Shown: in pieces, positions 24,821-38,380 of the stretch
How positions within the stretch are numbered: the first letter of the stretch is position 1
Layout of the letters: each line of letters begins with the position of its first letter
Origin: Dasypus novemcinctus
Lineage: Eukaryota; Chordata; Mammalia; Cingulata; Dasypodidae
Length of the DNA: 64,000 nucleotides
Direction: 5' to 3'
NCBI RefSeq assembly: GCF_030445035.2
Contig: NC_080704.1
Span: 27,260,499 to 27,324,498 of the forward strand
Translations under genes and position numbers: made by a program
The notes under the pieces: generated by a model
The model's input: only the letters and a program-made list of their open reading frames with translations
The model's database searches: none
Told to the model about the DNA's origin: nothing

Positions 24821-26509
24821 AGGAGACAGCTGTGGAAGTCAATCAGCTTAAACTGGTATATCTGATGACATGCTTTTTTCAGTCTGTGCAAAAATTCTGT
24901 CTCTCAGAAAGCAGAAGAGAAATGAAACTGTTACTTTGGACCTAATAATCCTCACCAGTAAAACTTGATAGGGAATGTGCAAATAGAAACCTTTAGAGAA
25001 AGCCACAATGTTATTTGGAAATCAAGAAAGGAAGAGGAATGCTGCACATATTGGAGAAACAGATTTCAAGATTTTCAAAGAAAAATTAGGATGGATTCCA
25101 AGATCAGAAACTGTAAAAAAGCTTGAGAAGGCTTGGAGGCTCTCAGAAGCATAATACTGATGGTGTAACTGAAAAATACACTGACGAGGGGGCAAAAAGG
25201 GAAAAGTATGTAAAAAATTGGATGTGGCTGTAGAGCGCTTTCTGGAATTCAGATATTAAGAAACTGTTTACAACACATGGTTTTAGAAAAACAAAAGGCA
25301 CATAAATCAAGTATAAAGAATGAAATTGAGCTATAAGAATATTGTAAATAAGGCTAAAGCCTTGGGATGAACTGTGGCTTTACAAAGTACCCAATATTGA
25401 ATAAATGGCATTTTAGAGGTTAAAGTTAAAAAGTAGAGAAAAAAGCAAAGTTTTCCCCCTCCTTGCTCCCCACCCATGGGGGAGGTTACTGTAATATTAA
25501 CAAGTGACAAAGAAAAACAGCCTTACTCCTAGTTTATTTCCATTCTTGGCTAAAAAGGTTTTATTCTTTCCAATCTGAACATCAAATACAATTATTAGAA
25601 ACAAACGAATCCAAAATGGCTGAGAAAAAATAAAAAACCAGCATCTAGTTATTCTAACAGAGTTCAAGTCATTCGATCTCACGAATCACGTCCTGGTATA
25701 CTGAGAGGCTCTACAGATAAGGTGGCTTAATTGCTTTCTGTAATCGGTGTGAATAGTGAAGAATGGGAGAGGACTAGAAGCCAGAAAGATTTCTGAGCTA
25801 CAGACCGGACAGCTTGAGGTTGATCCTGGACTGCTAAAAAATATAATGAACCCTTTAGAATAAGAAAGTGCTAAACACTAGGAGGCAGCACAGACTCACT
25901 AAGTAATGCCAACACCAACCCCGTTTCCTGTTTCATTTCTGACGATGTAACAGCTCTGGTAGAGAAAGAGAAAGCCCATGACTTCAGCAGAGTAATGAAC
26001 AAAGGCTAATCATAAAGAAAAGAGAACCAGGACCCATGAACCACCTGAAATTGCAGCAATATTTGTGTATTAGTGCATTGATGAGGTGTAAGTTGGGGTG
26101 GTGATGAATCCACTTCTTTTATCAGATGTTCAAGGGATCCACGAACTCCATATGTAAAGCTTTAACTGACTGGCTCCTCACTGTGAACTAACAATGAATG
26201 TGATATGGCACCCTTAAAAGCTAATAAAATCATAGACTAAATTAAAAGAATACAATGTCCCACCCTCCCTACTCAAGTGAAAGCACAACTGAGACCTATT
26301 GTCAGTTCTATCACTACACTTTAAAGTAGACAAAGTGGACCATGTCCAAAAGATGGTGAAAGGATCCCCAATCTAAGAATGGGAATGAGGAATGTTTCAA
26401 CCCAAGAGAACTCAGGAGAAAAATAGCTACTGTTTTCAGAACCAGTAAGTGGAAGTTAGAAAGATTTTAGGCCAGTGTAAGGAAAAGTTTTTTAATTAGA
26501 ACTGTCAAG

Positions 26510-26800
26510 GCAATGGATGCTCATTTTATTATTATTTGTAATAGCATAAAAACTGGCAACAACTCAAATATCTATCAGTAAGACATTGGATAAATTGGTA
26601 TATACTATATGCAGTCATCGAAAATAATGAGGTTAATCTATATGCACTATCTGATACTCGAAATGTTAAATGAGAAAAACTAGAGAGCAGTATATATAAT
26701 ATTCTAACAAATAAAAATGGACTGTTTTAAATAATCAGCAGTGTATACAGGGAAAAACTTTTGTATACATGTACAACATACAGTTACCAGTGAGCTCTTG
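26510..26800 (+). repeat. Old L1 3' UTR fragment
   Basis: The order 'AATAGCATAAAAACTGGCAACAACTCAAAT...GGATAAATTGGTATATACTA' is the decayed 3' end of an old L1. Confidence 0.65.
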
Positions 26801-27534
26801 GGGAATTCGCCCTTTTTAGGTTCTACATAGGTCTTTTGGTTTTACAAGGACCATGTATCTCTTTTGTAGTCAGAAAAAAAGGTCTGCCTCTGAAGTCAGT
26901 GAGCATGTCACCACTGGACATATTCCAGGTAGGTGAAGAAGTGCTGGAGAAGATTCCAGTGTCACACCAAGGACAGGGCTAAATGGCCTGACAGCCTCCC
27001 ACCTTCCAACCCCAGGCTCTTGTAGATTCCATCAAATTGGTCCAGCTTAACTCTTAGACATTTTCTAGTCTTTCATTTTATACCTGATATTCTGGCTCCT
27101 TTGTTCTCTCCCTATTCATGCTATTGTGTTCCTTTGAAACCTGGATTCCAAAGAGTATAACAGAATCACTTCAAATCTTTGTTAAAGTCCAAATAAAAGC
27201 TAAATATCTTTATCTAATTTGTTCTAAGCCCCCACTAATTTGTGTCTTTGATAGCTCATTTTTCCATACTAGGTCTTCTAACCAAGAAATTTAGTTCCTA
27301 TTTCTCTCCACCAAGCTGAGAAGTTCTAGATCTGCCTTGCCCTTTTTCCAGAACTATTTATTACTCTAATTCTCCTCTAAAACCATACATTATCAATGAG
27401 CATAACCAGTTTTTCCTTTCATTATAGAAATGGGGAATTAATGCCTAACAATTCTGGACAAAGTAACTATAGATACATTCTACTTGAAAGCAAAAAGATT
27501 GGGGCTAAAACTTTCCATGTAAACGGAATCATTT

Positions 27535-27599
27535 AAAACTCATTAATAAAAAAAAACAAGCAAACAAACAAACAAAAAACTAAAACAAAACTCATTAAT
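27535..27599 (+). mobile_element. Tail-only retrotransposition scar
   Basis: A 39-bp A/C-rich tract (27548-27586) is flanked by a perfect 13-bp direct repeat, AAAACTCATTAAT, at 27535-27547 and 27587-27599. The target reads TTTT/AA on the bottom strand, the L1 endonuclease consensus. No body of a SINE or LINE is present. Confidence 0.7.
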
Positions 27600-29442
27600 G
27601 AAGGGAGCCATCCAAAAAGAAACCTGTGGCTCACTTTTTCATAGGAAAAGTATTTCTCCCATTCATATCACAGTTTAACTATCTGTGTATCAGGTGCTCA
27701 CAAAAGAAAGCGATATGGAAAGAATGACATTTCTTTCATGTTCTGAATTACTTTCCTAATCCTTTCATAGAATTTTTTAAAAACCTGTCTTGTTTTAAAA
27801 TTTGGAAAGAATATAGTCCTTCATCACTTTTTTTGCTTCGATACTTTTAAAAAGTTGTGTTATGAAAGCATTTTGTCTTATTCTGAATACCAATAGCCAG
27901 AAAGTGCATTACCTCTTAGAAACAGTGATCTGAAAATTTAAATCACCCATTTCCTGCTCTAATCTTTTTTTGGTTTAATGTAACTGTGTGCATGCACATA
28001 TGCATGTAGTTAGCAAGGGAGAAAATATGAGAAATGATTAATTCTGAACGTGGTTCCTGTAAATATATATTAAATCAGAGAAATAATAGCATGAGCCCAT
28101 TTCCACTGGGCAAAAATTCTGTTTCTCCATTCACCATCAAAATGTTATATAACTCATATATTAAACTCCTAAGTTATTAAAGGTAATCTTTATATATCAC
28201 TCTTCATTTTGAGAGAATTCAAATGTAATTTGCAATGAAATTAAAAGAGTCACATTCACAGAGCTTACTACCTTTACTTGACAAAAAATCTGAAATTTAA
28301 AAAAATCTACTAAAATTGACTACAATCTAAAATTATTTTAGACTTTCAGCTAGCCAACTTAAAATATTATTGGCTATTTCATCTTTTAGAATGAGTTTTA
28401 AAATGCCCAATACACTTATACTATACAAAAAGGGGGGGAAAATGCCTCTTATTTATCCATCAATGTCAGGCAGGAGAGGAACAGTCCCTGAACTCAAGAT
28501 ACCCGGTCTTGGGCTTGACACTGTTTCTAAGTCACTGTGAAACCTTGGATAAGCCTCCAGTTTAGATATTTTCCCTTTTATGAAAGAAATTAGTTGTATA
28601 AGCAGACAACTTTCGGGCCCTTTTCATATCCAAAAGGCTAATTTAATTCTCAGAATGGTGAATGTAAGGTATCACGTAGAAGACTGAGTCCTAGTTGTCA
28701 GTTTTCATCATCCCTTCTTTACTGTGACCCAATCTTCTCAAAAGAAATATCCAGAAACAAAGCATTTAACTGTCATGGGGCTCCACTTAAACCTAAGTTC
28801 TAAAACAAATTTATATCTCTGGGAACCACAGCTACATTCGATATGATTTCTATATTCAGTAAAATGTGGAGCAGGTCTTTTTATGTTGTATTGTAAAAGC
28901 ATCTACCCTGGTATGAGGAATCTTTATAAAATCACGCTAAAAAGTAAAGCTTACACTGACTTATGTAAAACAAAAATCACAAAAAAAGTACAAATTACCC
29001 TTAATTAATCCCTATGTCCTGAAAAATTGAGTTAATGATCAGGAATCAGGCTATGAAAAAATTAGTTCATGCTAAACACAAATCCTTTCAGTAATATTGT
29101 AATCAGTCAAACACCAAAAGGTAAAGACAAAATTTAATAAGAATTTACCCATCTTCTCTTCTCCAAGCAGGCAAGAGGCTAAAATATTGAATTGAATCTC
29201 AGAGGTAAAGTGACAAGGGTGAAAGGCCTCTCAGGACAACACTCTAATAATTAGAATTTCAGCACAATTTGGTTAGTCCCTCTATACCTTCAACATTTAC
29301 ATAAAGTAAAAAATACGTAATTGAAATATAAATGTACTTAGAAAATCTAATTTCCTTCCAATTTTGGTGTAATAGTAATAGAGTACTATTAGAAATTAAC
29401 AGTTTACAAGCCCAAAAAGGTAGAAAAGAAAGTAATTTTTGG

Positions 29443-29850
29443 GGAAGTGGATTTGGCTCAACTGATAAGAGCATCTGCCTTCCACATGGGAGGTCCAGGG
29501 TTCAAACCCAGGGCGTCCTGACCCGTGTGGTGAGCTGGCCCACGTGCAGTGCTAATGCATGCAAGGAGTGCTGTGCCATGCAGGGGTGTCACCTGCATAG
29601 GGAAGCCCTATGCGCAAGGAGTGCACCCCATTAAGGAGAGCCGCCCCGCACAAAAAAAATGCAGCCTGCCTAGGAATGGCGCCACACACACGGAGAGCTG
29701 ACACAGCAAGATGACTCAACAAAAAGAGACACAGACTCCAGGTGCCGCTGAGAAGTGGACACAGAAAGCAGACAACTGGGGGGGAGGGGAAGGGAAGAGA
29801 AATAAATTAAAAAATTATAATAATAAATAAGTCTTTTTAAAAAATGTATT
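29443..29850 (+). mobile_element. DAS-type tRNA-derived SINE, long form
   Basis: Head GGATTTGGCTCAACTGATAA, box B GGTTCAAACCC, the conserved middle and a GGGGGG stretch at about 29779, followed by an AT-rich tail. It is antisense to KLHL15. Confidence 0.88.
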
Positions 29851-31134
29851 TTTTAAAAAAGATTTAAGACCACCTTTTATTATCTGATTATGCCAGTAAT
29901 TAGATGGTACAACTTACTTTTTGAATTCACAGTTTATAGGGAGTTTTCCCTCCTATTTATGGAAATAATCTCAACTATGTAAATAATTTTATTTATAAAA
30001 ATGGTAGGGCAGAAGGAAAGTCAAATAAAAGGCTTAATCATAAGACTAACTTCTGAAGATTCTCTAACAATGTTTACCTATGACAAGTGGAGTTCTCTGG
30101 ATAAAGAATAAATTTGAGACTTCAGAATTTAAACTACTTTCTTAATAGCTAAAGAAAAATCAACTATAAAATCTTAAATGCAAAGCTGATCTAATGTATT
30201 GTTTTTTATTTTTATAGGATTTTAAAGACTTTTCCCTTTGGAAAAATGATTTTTATTATAATTTGACGATACTTTACATATTAATACAATTTCTAAGGAG
30301 ATCATTGGTATGCTGAGTCTTACCTTATGCATATTTATGACACTGAAGATGCCCTGGGTTCAAAAATATTAAAATGTCACTGTACTAAAGAATCAACATA
30401 TGGATATTTTAATGAATAATTTAATTTTGCAAACATTTTTTCTGCACTAAAGTCAAGTGTAATACGCATTTTGCCAAATACATATTTACTTCATAAAATG
30501 TTTTCAATAAAGCAATAATTGTCTTTTAAAAACCAAAATACCAAAGAGAGCAAAGTTTAAACTATTTAAATCTTCATATCACTGAAATTTAGAATGACAA
30601 ATGTCAAGCCTTATCTCTGCAAAGAACATCAGAGCTAGTATAAAAACATGCCACAGATACCTGCATAAGTAAAAACTGAAACTGTGGTCTAGTTTTCAAA
30701 CTAGGACTCTACTACAGATTAAAAAAATGAATCATAGGAAGAATTTTTTTATATCAAAACATATTGAAATGATTTTTATTTTTATTTTTTTAATTTTTTT
30801 TGTGGGCTGAGAGTTTATTTTTTTATTCATCTTTTAAAAATATTAATAGGAAGAATTTTTAAACTACATCAAAAGACAAGATCCTTCAAAAATTTATTTT
30901 CAGATTTGATTATTACAGTGAAAACCTCAGAATTATGCTTTTGCATCTTAAAAATTTCCCCACATCTTATACTTTTCTCAATGCCATTAAATTGTTCAGG
31001 CTATAATATTTCGTTCAATGCAAACACATTAGAATTTTTACAACTCTAACAACTTCTAAACCAAGCAGGCTGAGCCCCAGGATAACTACACGCTTCCTGC
31101 ATCTGACATCTGCAAAAGGAAGCCCCCAGGATCA

Positions 31135-31320
31135 GGAAGCAAGCAGACTTGGGGTCCAGTATGGACAGTGCCATTTGTTCTGGGGTAAGATTCCTAGCCT
31201 TTCTGAGCATGTTTTCTTATCTATAAAATGGACATAATATATAAACTTTACTTATGCAGGCAGCATTCAGTGCATACCTGGCACATACATAGATATTTCA
31301 GATAAATGCTCTCACTGCCT
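31135..31320 (+). repeat. MIR SINE, partial
   Basis: TTTTCTTATCTATAAAATGG and the following MIR-like tail are recognisable. The head is weak. Confidence 0.55.
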
Positions 31321-31869
31321 CTAAAGAAGTCTATGAGAACATTTGGAAGCCCTGGTCTCCCTGATGGTTCCAGAAAGTACTCAGTGTAAGAGTCAAGACA
31401 TCTGTTTTCAGCTGGGGAGAAAGTCCAGTAGAGGACTAGGAGAAAAGATAGTGCAAAAGAATAAACCCAAAGTTTTCAGCACAGCTACAGGGCATGATGT
31501 AGATCCCTGCAATCAGTGGGGACTCTTCCTTAGCAAGAGGCAAGACACTCTCTTTTGCCTTACTCTGATGCCCCTGCTCAGATCTGATCATTACCACCAA
31601 AGGAAGAATTAAAATATCCACCATGGATATATGTACAGTGGATATTTGTACAGTGGCTTTTTATTTTCCTGAGGCCAGAAAAAGGATTCTGAGAAAGATA
31701 CTATATTCAAATAATGGGTATCTTTATCAGAAACTCCATGGAACAGTTTAAGTTCATTTAACAGTAATTGTAAGGAACATTTCAAAAGATAGAGACCCAG
31801 GAGAGAAGTTACATATGTAAAAAAGGCTGTTTACTATATGCATATGCAGAGTTTCTAACAAACAGCTCA

Positions 31870-32275
31870 CAGGAAGCAGATTTGGCTCAACTGATAGAGC
31901 ATCCGCCTTCCACATGGGAGGTCCAGGGTTCAAACCCAGGGCCTCCTGACCTGTGTGGTGAACTGGCCCACATGCAGTGCTGATGAGCACAAGGAGTGCT
32001 GTGCCATGCAGGGGTGTACCCCGCATAGGGAAACCCCATGTGCAAGGAGTGCACCTGCAAGGAGAGCCACCCCACGTGAGAAAAGCGCGGCCTGCCCAGG
32101 AGTGGCGCCGTACACAGAGAGAGCTGTCACAGCAAGATGACATAACAAAAAAGACACTGATTCCTGGTGCCCCTGACAAGAATGCAAGTGGACACAGAAG
32201 AACACACAGTGAATGGATACAGAGAAGAGACAATGGGGGGGGGGCGGGAATAAATAAAAATCTAAAAAAAAAAAA
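31870..32275 (+). mobile_element. DAS-type tRNA-derived SINE, long form
   Basis: Full long SINE with head GGAAGCAGATTTGGCTCAAC, box B, G-run at about 32235 and A-tail to 32275. A short flanking repeat, CAGCTCA, is present on both sides. Confidence 0.9.
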
Positions 32276-32299
32276 CCCAGCTCATTTCCTGAACTTCTA

Positions 32300-32560
32300 G
32301 AGCAGCGCTGTGCAATAGAAATATAACTTGAACAATACATGCAAGCCAAGGTGTAATTTTAAATTTTCTAGTAGCCACAATTAAAAAATTAAAAAGGTAA
32401 AATTGAATAATATCTTTTATTTAACCCAAAATATTATCATTTCAACACATAATCAATATAAAAATTAGTAAAGTAATTTACAACCTTTTTGTCATTTCAG
32501 TCTTCAAAAATCTCAATAGCCACAAGTGGTAACCGTATTGGACAGCGCAGTTCCAGAGTC
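32300..32560 (+). repeat. hAT-type non-autonomous DNA transposon
   Basis: The ends are imperfect inverted repeats: GCGCTGTGCAATAG on the left and CGTATTGGACAGCGCAG on the right. Internal text such as TTTTAAATTTTCTAGTAGCC matches the reverse-oriented copy at 44745-45060. Confidence 0.65.
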
Positions 32561-33129
32561 ATAGACACACACTAATTTTTTATAAGAAATAAGCTTTCAA
32601 TTTAATACTTTAGCTAGTTTTAATCCCAACAAACAGAAATAAAAGGGCTCTAAATTTTTTAAAAAGTGGGGAGGGAAATTTTATGAATCTCAAACATACA
32701 CAGAGCAGTGTGAATAAAATTCTTAATGATTTTAGCCATATGACTGCACTACTCAGCTTCCTAATATGAAAGAATTTGAAGTTTGAACAGAGAGATGCTG
32801 TGTGGTTTTCTTCTGCCATTACAATATTTCTCCTATAATTGTTCCTAAAACACTTTGTCTCATAGCAATAATAAAACACAATGCTAAAAAAGTAGATGTG
32901 CTAACATAACAGGACACAAAAGGAATAGAGGACCTAAGTTAACACCTACATAAGGAAGTACTCAGATAAATCCAGAATGTGGGACACACCATGAGATGAC
33001 TGGTGGGCTGGTCTTTTTTCAGAAGAAGGGAAAAAAAAAGGTGGGGAACTATTCTTTAGATTAAGAAAGACTAAATAGACATGATAACTAAAAGCAATAC
33101 ATAAACCTTCACTGGATTCTGGTACAATT

Positions 33130-33890
33130 TGGGGATAACTGGGAAAATTTTAATATGGGCTAGCTAGTATGAGTCTTACTGTTACTTTTACTAGGTGGAA
33201 TGTTGGTATAGTTAGGTAGGGGAAAGTCCATATCCTTAGGAGAGGGATGCTTAAGTATTTATGGGTAAGGTGTCATGTTACAAAGGTTCAGGAAAGAAAA
33301 ACAATTCTATTGAAAGCAAGTATGGCAAAAAATTAAGAGTTCTTCAATCTGGTGTTTGTTACACAAGTGTCTGTTATACTATTCTTTCCATTTTTTGTAT
33401 GTTTGAACATCCTCATGACAAATGGAAAAAAGGAGACAATTCTGGATTAAGAGGGACATAACGTGTTGTGTGAATCCTGATTAAATCCTGGTTCATGAAT
33501 TACAGCTAAAAAAAAAGGTTTCTCAGGACAACTGAGAAAATTCTACAAATTGGCTATTACATGACATTAAAGAATTACCATTAATTTTCCTAGTGTGACA
33601 ATGGCATTATGGTTATGTAGGAGAATATCCTTACTCTTGGAGATGCTTGCTGAAGTATTTAGGGGTGAAGTGTCATACTGTCTACAACTTTCTTTGAAAG
33701 GGTTTAACAAAAAACAAAACTAATTATGCATACAGACATACATACCCCCTACCGGTCTAGCTAGCTAAAGCAAATATGGCAAAATATTAACAACTAGTAA
33801 CCTACATGGAGATTTCTGGGTGATCATTTTACTATTCTTTCAACTTTTCTGTATGTTCAGAAAATCTCATAATAGGAAATTTTTAAAAGT
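33130..33890 (+). repeat. Two old LINE 3' UTR-like copies in tandem
   Basis: Two related blocks (about 33180-33470 and 33590-33890) share AGAATATCC/AAGTCCATATCC, TGAAGTATTTAGGGGT-like text and a final TACTATTCTTTC...TTTCTGTATGTT end. They look like 3' ends of the same old LINE family. Confidence 0.5.
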
Positions 33891-36210
33891 TTAAAGCTAA
33901 AAATAAAGAAAAAGCACATACCAAAATTCCATTTTTCTAAATTTCAGCAAATGGGATAAAATCACAACTCAAAACTGCCTCCACTTTTCCCCAGGTAGAT
34001 TCTCTTACTAAAAAAGGACCAGCAAAGATGTAACATATATCTTTATGCTACATGTGCCCTCTCTGGTGTGGTGCATATATAGTGGATGTTAAAATGTCCT
34101 CTTGTTTCTGCAGTGTGCTGAGTATAGGAGGAGAAAAGAGAGAGAAAAAAAAAATGGGCCCTATTTTCAAGGAGCTCAAAACAGTATGGTGTAAAATATT
34201 CTAAATTCTCCCCTTTTCCTAACCAAATTTTCCTTTTTTTTTTTTTGGTAAATGAGTTTTTGAAGTTTTATTTCTAGAGATGATCTATAAGTCCCAAATC
34301 TGCCTCAGTGTTTTTCGTTACTTAGAATACAATAGATTCCTTTGATAAACATTAAAATCTCACATATCACTAAGGCAAGAATATTTACTATCTTCTGTAT
34401 TTGTCTTATTAGGATTTGATTACTAAAAACTGAACTATTTATATTACATTACAAAAAAATTCAGATTTCTCTATGGCCTGATCCTTATAAGTTTTCCTAA
34501 GAAATTAACTCAAGAAGGACACCTTAACAACATTTTTATTCTGATGAGACTCCCAATACCTGGCCAATGGACAATAAATATGCCTGAGGCTGAATATGCA
34601 AAAGCAATCCATCAGTGGTACCAGTGATATTTTATACAATTTACAAAATTACCCGACAGTATTAACTTTCAACCAACTGTCACAATCTTCTGCCTTAATC
34701 TGATAATTGGAATATAAAAAGTTTCTTCCTGATCACTTAAAAATCATTTACTGCTATCAATTATCCAAAATATTTTCCCACAAGGGGGGAAATATTATTT
34801 TCTATTTCACGAGTACTTCCATCTAGACTGAAGTTGCAGGGGTTTTGTTTGTTTTGGTAGTAGGAAAGCATTTGCATTAAATGTATAAAGACAAAACAGG
34901 GCTCCCCAGGGAAAGAGAGCAATAAAAACAATAGTAAGAAACAAAATCAAAACATCACGTACAAATGATTTACATAGTTGATGTGGGGCTGATTATCACT
35001 GAACAAAGAATAATTAAGAAATGTATTTAGTTTCAATTACTTCTACCAAATCAATACATCGCTAGAATAAAGACAAAATCCCATAAAACTGAGTTCTCTA
35101 TGAAAAATATTAAGTTGACATTTCACAGCATTTCAGAGGGGAGAAAAAAAACCAAACATGCCAAACTGCTGGGTGTTACTCAACGGTGCAAATTTGTTTA
35201 TTTTTCAAATGGTGTAAACAACTCTCCTCTGTAAATATTATATTTTTATCACCAGGTCTGGTAACTAAAGTTGAGGAATTGTTTAACATAAAGGGTATCT
35301 ATACCAAAGTTTTAAATGTGCTTTCTAGAAAGAAGAAAAGATGTAAGAGGTAAACAGAGCCCCAGAGGTAACCATGTGATTAGAAACCAATTAAGTTAAG
35401 CAATTACTGAAACTGCTTTCTCTCCTTTGGGCAAGAAAAGATCACAAGTGAGACTGATATAAAAATGAAAATGCTTACATGTAAAAAGGCCAAGGCTGTC
35501 TTGGAGAGAGACTATTTAAGATAGCAGAACTATGAAAATGGTAAAATATGTGCAGGGATGTTTGATCAGTTTAGACAGAGGATTTATAGTCTATTGGTTT
35601 AGAAAGGACAAACAATGTTTTCAGACATATCAAATAGGTTTTCATGGTCAAAGTTAGTTAGCATTCACAGTGAAATGGGGAAAAACAGAACTAGGTGGAA
35701 AGTAGGAAGGAAAATTGCTACTGGTGCCTAATGGTTTTCAAGAGCTATTTCATACATCCTTACTCAGTCATTTTAGAGGAATAAGAAATTGTATTAAGGT
35801 ACATTATTCAGAACTATAAAACTCCTCTCAACTTCAATTTCAGCATGTATTATTCAAATTTGTTTTTACAAAAAGGGACAGCTAGCCTGATCCGGTTCAG
35901 ATTTAATTACTTTGTGAAAAGAAAAGCTGAAGCAAACTTTCAATAGTTTGGGTTAAATAATAACCCTTCAACTTTAAAAGTACTTTAAAATGAAACTACA
36001 CTACCACCTACCTGGTTCATTTTTCACCCACAAAACGTGTTTTAAAAACCTAAATGCACGAACTACAACAAGTTAGTCTTCTTATACATAAACTATTCTT
36101 ACTATTTCATTCTCTTTTTGGCTCCTGACCAGTCTGAGAATCTTATCTATAAAGACATACTACTGCCTTAACTAAATGACGAGTCCTGTCTATTGCTTTC
36201 AAATGCACTA

Positions 36211-36212
36211 AC
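36211..36212 (-). other. KLHL15: Splice donor GT of KLHL15 first coding exon
   Basis: Minus strand: TTTGAGAAG followed by GTTAGT. It is a phase-0 donor after codon 235. The open frame runs 15 further codons into the intron, but these are not in the protein. Confidence 0.92.
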
Positions 36213-36917
36213 CTTCTCAAAAACACTGGATGGTGTCATCAAACAAAACCTGATGTTCTGAATGATGGTATCGGTATGTCTCCAGCGTCTTCTATCATGC
36301 CGCAGCCAAGACTGCACAGCCTCGTACAGCTCTATCTCTGGGAACCTGCTCAGATGATCATTATCCAAATAAGACATGAGCTTCTCAAAACTTAGATAGG
36401 ACAAGAAGTCAGGCCTGGACATGAGTGGCACAAAGTTGTCTAGCAGAAAGGCGTCCAACTTCTCCCTGACTCCCTCGATGTTTACACCGAAATCATCTAA
36501 GAGTCTCATAATTTCTGCACAATTTTCTAAGCAGATTTTCGCTAATAGGAAAGAGCAGCAGAACTTCACCACTTCTATAAGTTGGACATACATGGCAGCC
36601 TGTAGAATCTCATGAACAGTATTCATACTCAGTTCTATAGTTCCATAGTACATAAATTGCAGGACGTGGCTGAAACCAGTAGCAGTTAGACCTTTTAAAT
36701 GGATTTTGTCCTGATCTCGCTCCCTCATGTCAGCAGTAAACATAATCCTGAAGTAATCACTCTGGGTGGCCAGGAGTGCTTTATGGGCCTGGAACTGATG
36801 ATCTTCAATGACCAGAGTGACATCAAGAAGCAATCCCTCCTCATACAGTGCTCTGAACCCAGCAGAGACACTGGTGTCATGGATGGACGAACAGAATCCT
36901 TCCACGTCCCCTGCCAT
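36213..36917 (-). CDS. KLHL15: KLHL15 first coding exon (codons 1-235, BTB and BACK domains)
   Basis: This exon starts at ATG 36917-36915 and encodes MAGDVEGFCSSIHDTSVSAG onward, the KLHL15 N-terminus. The BTB/POZ domain is at about residues 31-98 (DVTLVIEDHQFQAHKALLAT; YYGTIELS), which dimerises and binds CUL3 in this family. It is followed by the BACK domain from about 133 (LENCAEIMRLLDDFG to EAVQSWLRHD). The exon is 705 coding nt, exactly 235 codons. With 369 codons from the terminal exon it gives 604 aa, the length I recall for the human protein. No frameshift or stop is seen. An overlapping uORF frame may enter this exon from exon 1 (see findings). Confidence 0.97.
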
Positions 36918-36924
36918 GAATCAC

Positions 36925-36926
36925 CT
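36925..36926 (-). other. KLHL15: Splice acceptor AG of KLHL15 first coding exon
   Basis: Minus strand: a pyrimidine tract CTTTTTTTCCAG precedes GTGATTC and then the ATG, so the 5' UTR part of this exon is only 7 nt (36918-36924). Confidence 0.9.
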
Positions 36927-37309
36927 GGAAAAAAAGTAATCAAAGAAAACCGTGTTAATCATTTCCATCCGTTCTGAAGACATGATTAACCTAGAGCTTA
37001 AACAATTTTTATAATTATCTCATTTCCACTGCCTAAGTCCTAAATGTACAAGCCCTTTGGGAGAAGTCAACATAAAGGTTTGCAGGGTAATGTTTTTGGC
37101 TTCCGTATCTGGGGGGAAAATCTGTGAAATATCTACCAAACAATGGCAAATTGTTAACTTACAAACCATATATATCTTATGGATCTCAAAGTGTTCATCG
37201 AACTTAAACATGACCCCAAACTTGTGACACAAAAAAGGTCTCACAGCTAAATGCTAAATTTTAAGAGACAAAAAAGGAATTAAACCACACTGACCTCAAA
37301 ACTCCTTCT

Positions 37310-37735
37310 AGAAATTTATCCAAAGGAAAAATCAGATAAATATGCAAAACTGTACCTACATAAGAGTTTTTTCTTTGTAGCTTTATAATAAAAATTGGAA
37401 AATATTCAAAAGCCCAACAATAGATTATTAAATATGCACGGTCCTATAATGTACTACTTACTATAACTGTTAAAAATGATGGCAATAATCAACCTTTATG
37501 ACAGAGAATATCAGATGTTACTATGTGAAAAAACAAGCAGGCAACCACAGTATATCCAGTATATTTTCAAAAACACGCTTACATAAGAAAAAGTCTGGAT
37601 GAATATATACCAAAATGATGTCTCTGGATAGTGGGATTTCAGGAGATTTTGAGGTTCTTCTTTTCCTTTTTACTTATCCCATTAGCTTTACTTTTAAAAA
37701 CAATGATTATGTATTACTTATATATTTAAAATATA
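37310..37735 (+). repeat. Old L1 3' UTR fragment
   Basis: TAATAAAAATTGGAAAATATTC, then the ATGTCTCTGGATAGTGGGATTTCAGG and TTTTCCTTTTTACTT blocks. This is the standard order of an old L1 3' end. Confidence 0.65.
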
Positions 37736-38380
37736 AACATAGTTTTTAAAGGAAATTAAACTACATATTTGCATATCAAAGAAAAGAGGCTAAGATAGTG
37801 GAATTGTAATTATATCTCTTAAGTAAAGCAAAATAAACTAATTCAATCTATTAGACTATTTATGAAGCAAAGTAATTTTCTCCTTTTCACACGATACCGC
37901 CCCCTAGACCATCTATCCTCTCTCAGTTCTCATCCTCATACAGCACCAAGCTTCCTCCCTGATGACCTCCCCCATCCTCCAATTCCCTCCCAACCTTTTC
38001 CACTGTGCCCTGTGGAACCTTGTTCCAATGTAAACAAACTCCCCTATATGCTCATGTTAGACACAGAAAGGACCCTCCACCCCGATTTAAGTAAGACAGA
38101 GTTTTCCTCAAAGTCACAACTTCCAGGCCTCCTGCTTCCTATCCCTATCCCCAGCAGCACCTATCCTAGGGGGTAAAAAACCCCACTCTTCTATAGCTTA
38201 CAGACCTACTTTCTAACCTTCTCTTAGCTTTCTATTTTCTAAAACTTGCCCTTTTGCTCAGAAAAAATTCCCATCTTTTATTCCCCCTTATCACTTATTA
38301 TATATAGACCTCCTGATCAATTCCACATTTATAGTCATCTTCTTCACCTTTCAAATGTGCACATAAGATCACCCGTCCAA

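Larger units (their letters stand above)
21273..36210 (-). other. KLHL15: KLHL15 intron between the two coding exons
   Basis: About 14.9 kb. It holds the SINEs, MIRs and L1 remnants listed separately. The remaining stretches (21.3-21.9, 23.4-24.2, 24.9-26.5, 26.8-27.5, 27.6-29.4, 29.9-31.1, 32.6-33.1 and 33.9-36.2 kb) are AT-rich and show no gene that I can recognise. Confidence 0.85.

Noticed and set aside
31754-32349. Open frames of 107-159 codons around 32 kb, and similar ones near 57.5-58.2 kb
   Set aside because: They are translations of DAS SINEs and recur at other copies with the same residues.
36168-36212. Extension of the KLHL15 first coding exon to the in-frame stop at 36168
   Set aside because: A consensus donor at 36212-36211 joins in phase to the acceptor at 21271, giving the expected 604 aa. 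The extra 15 codons are intronic read-through.
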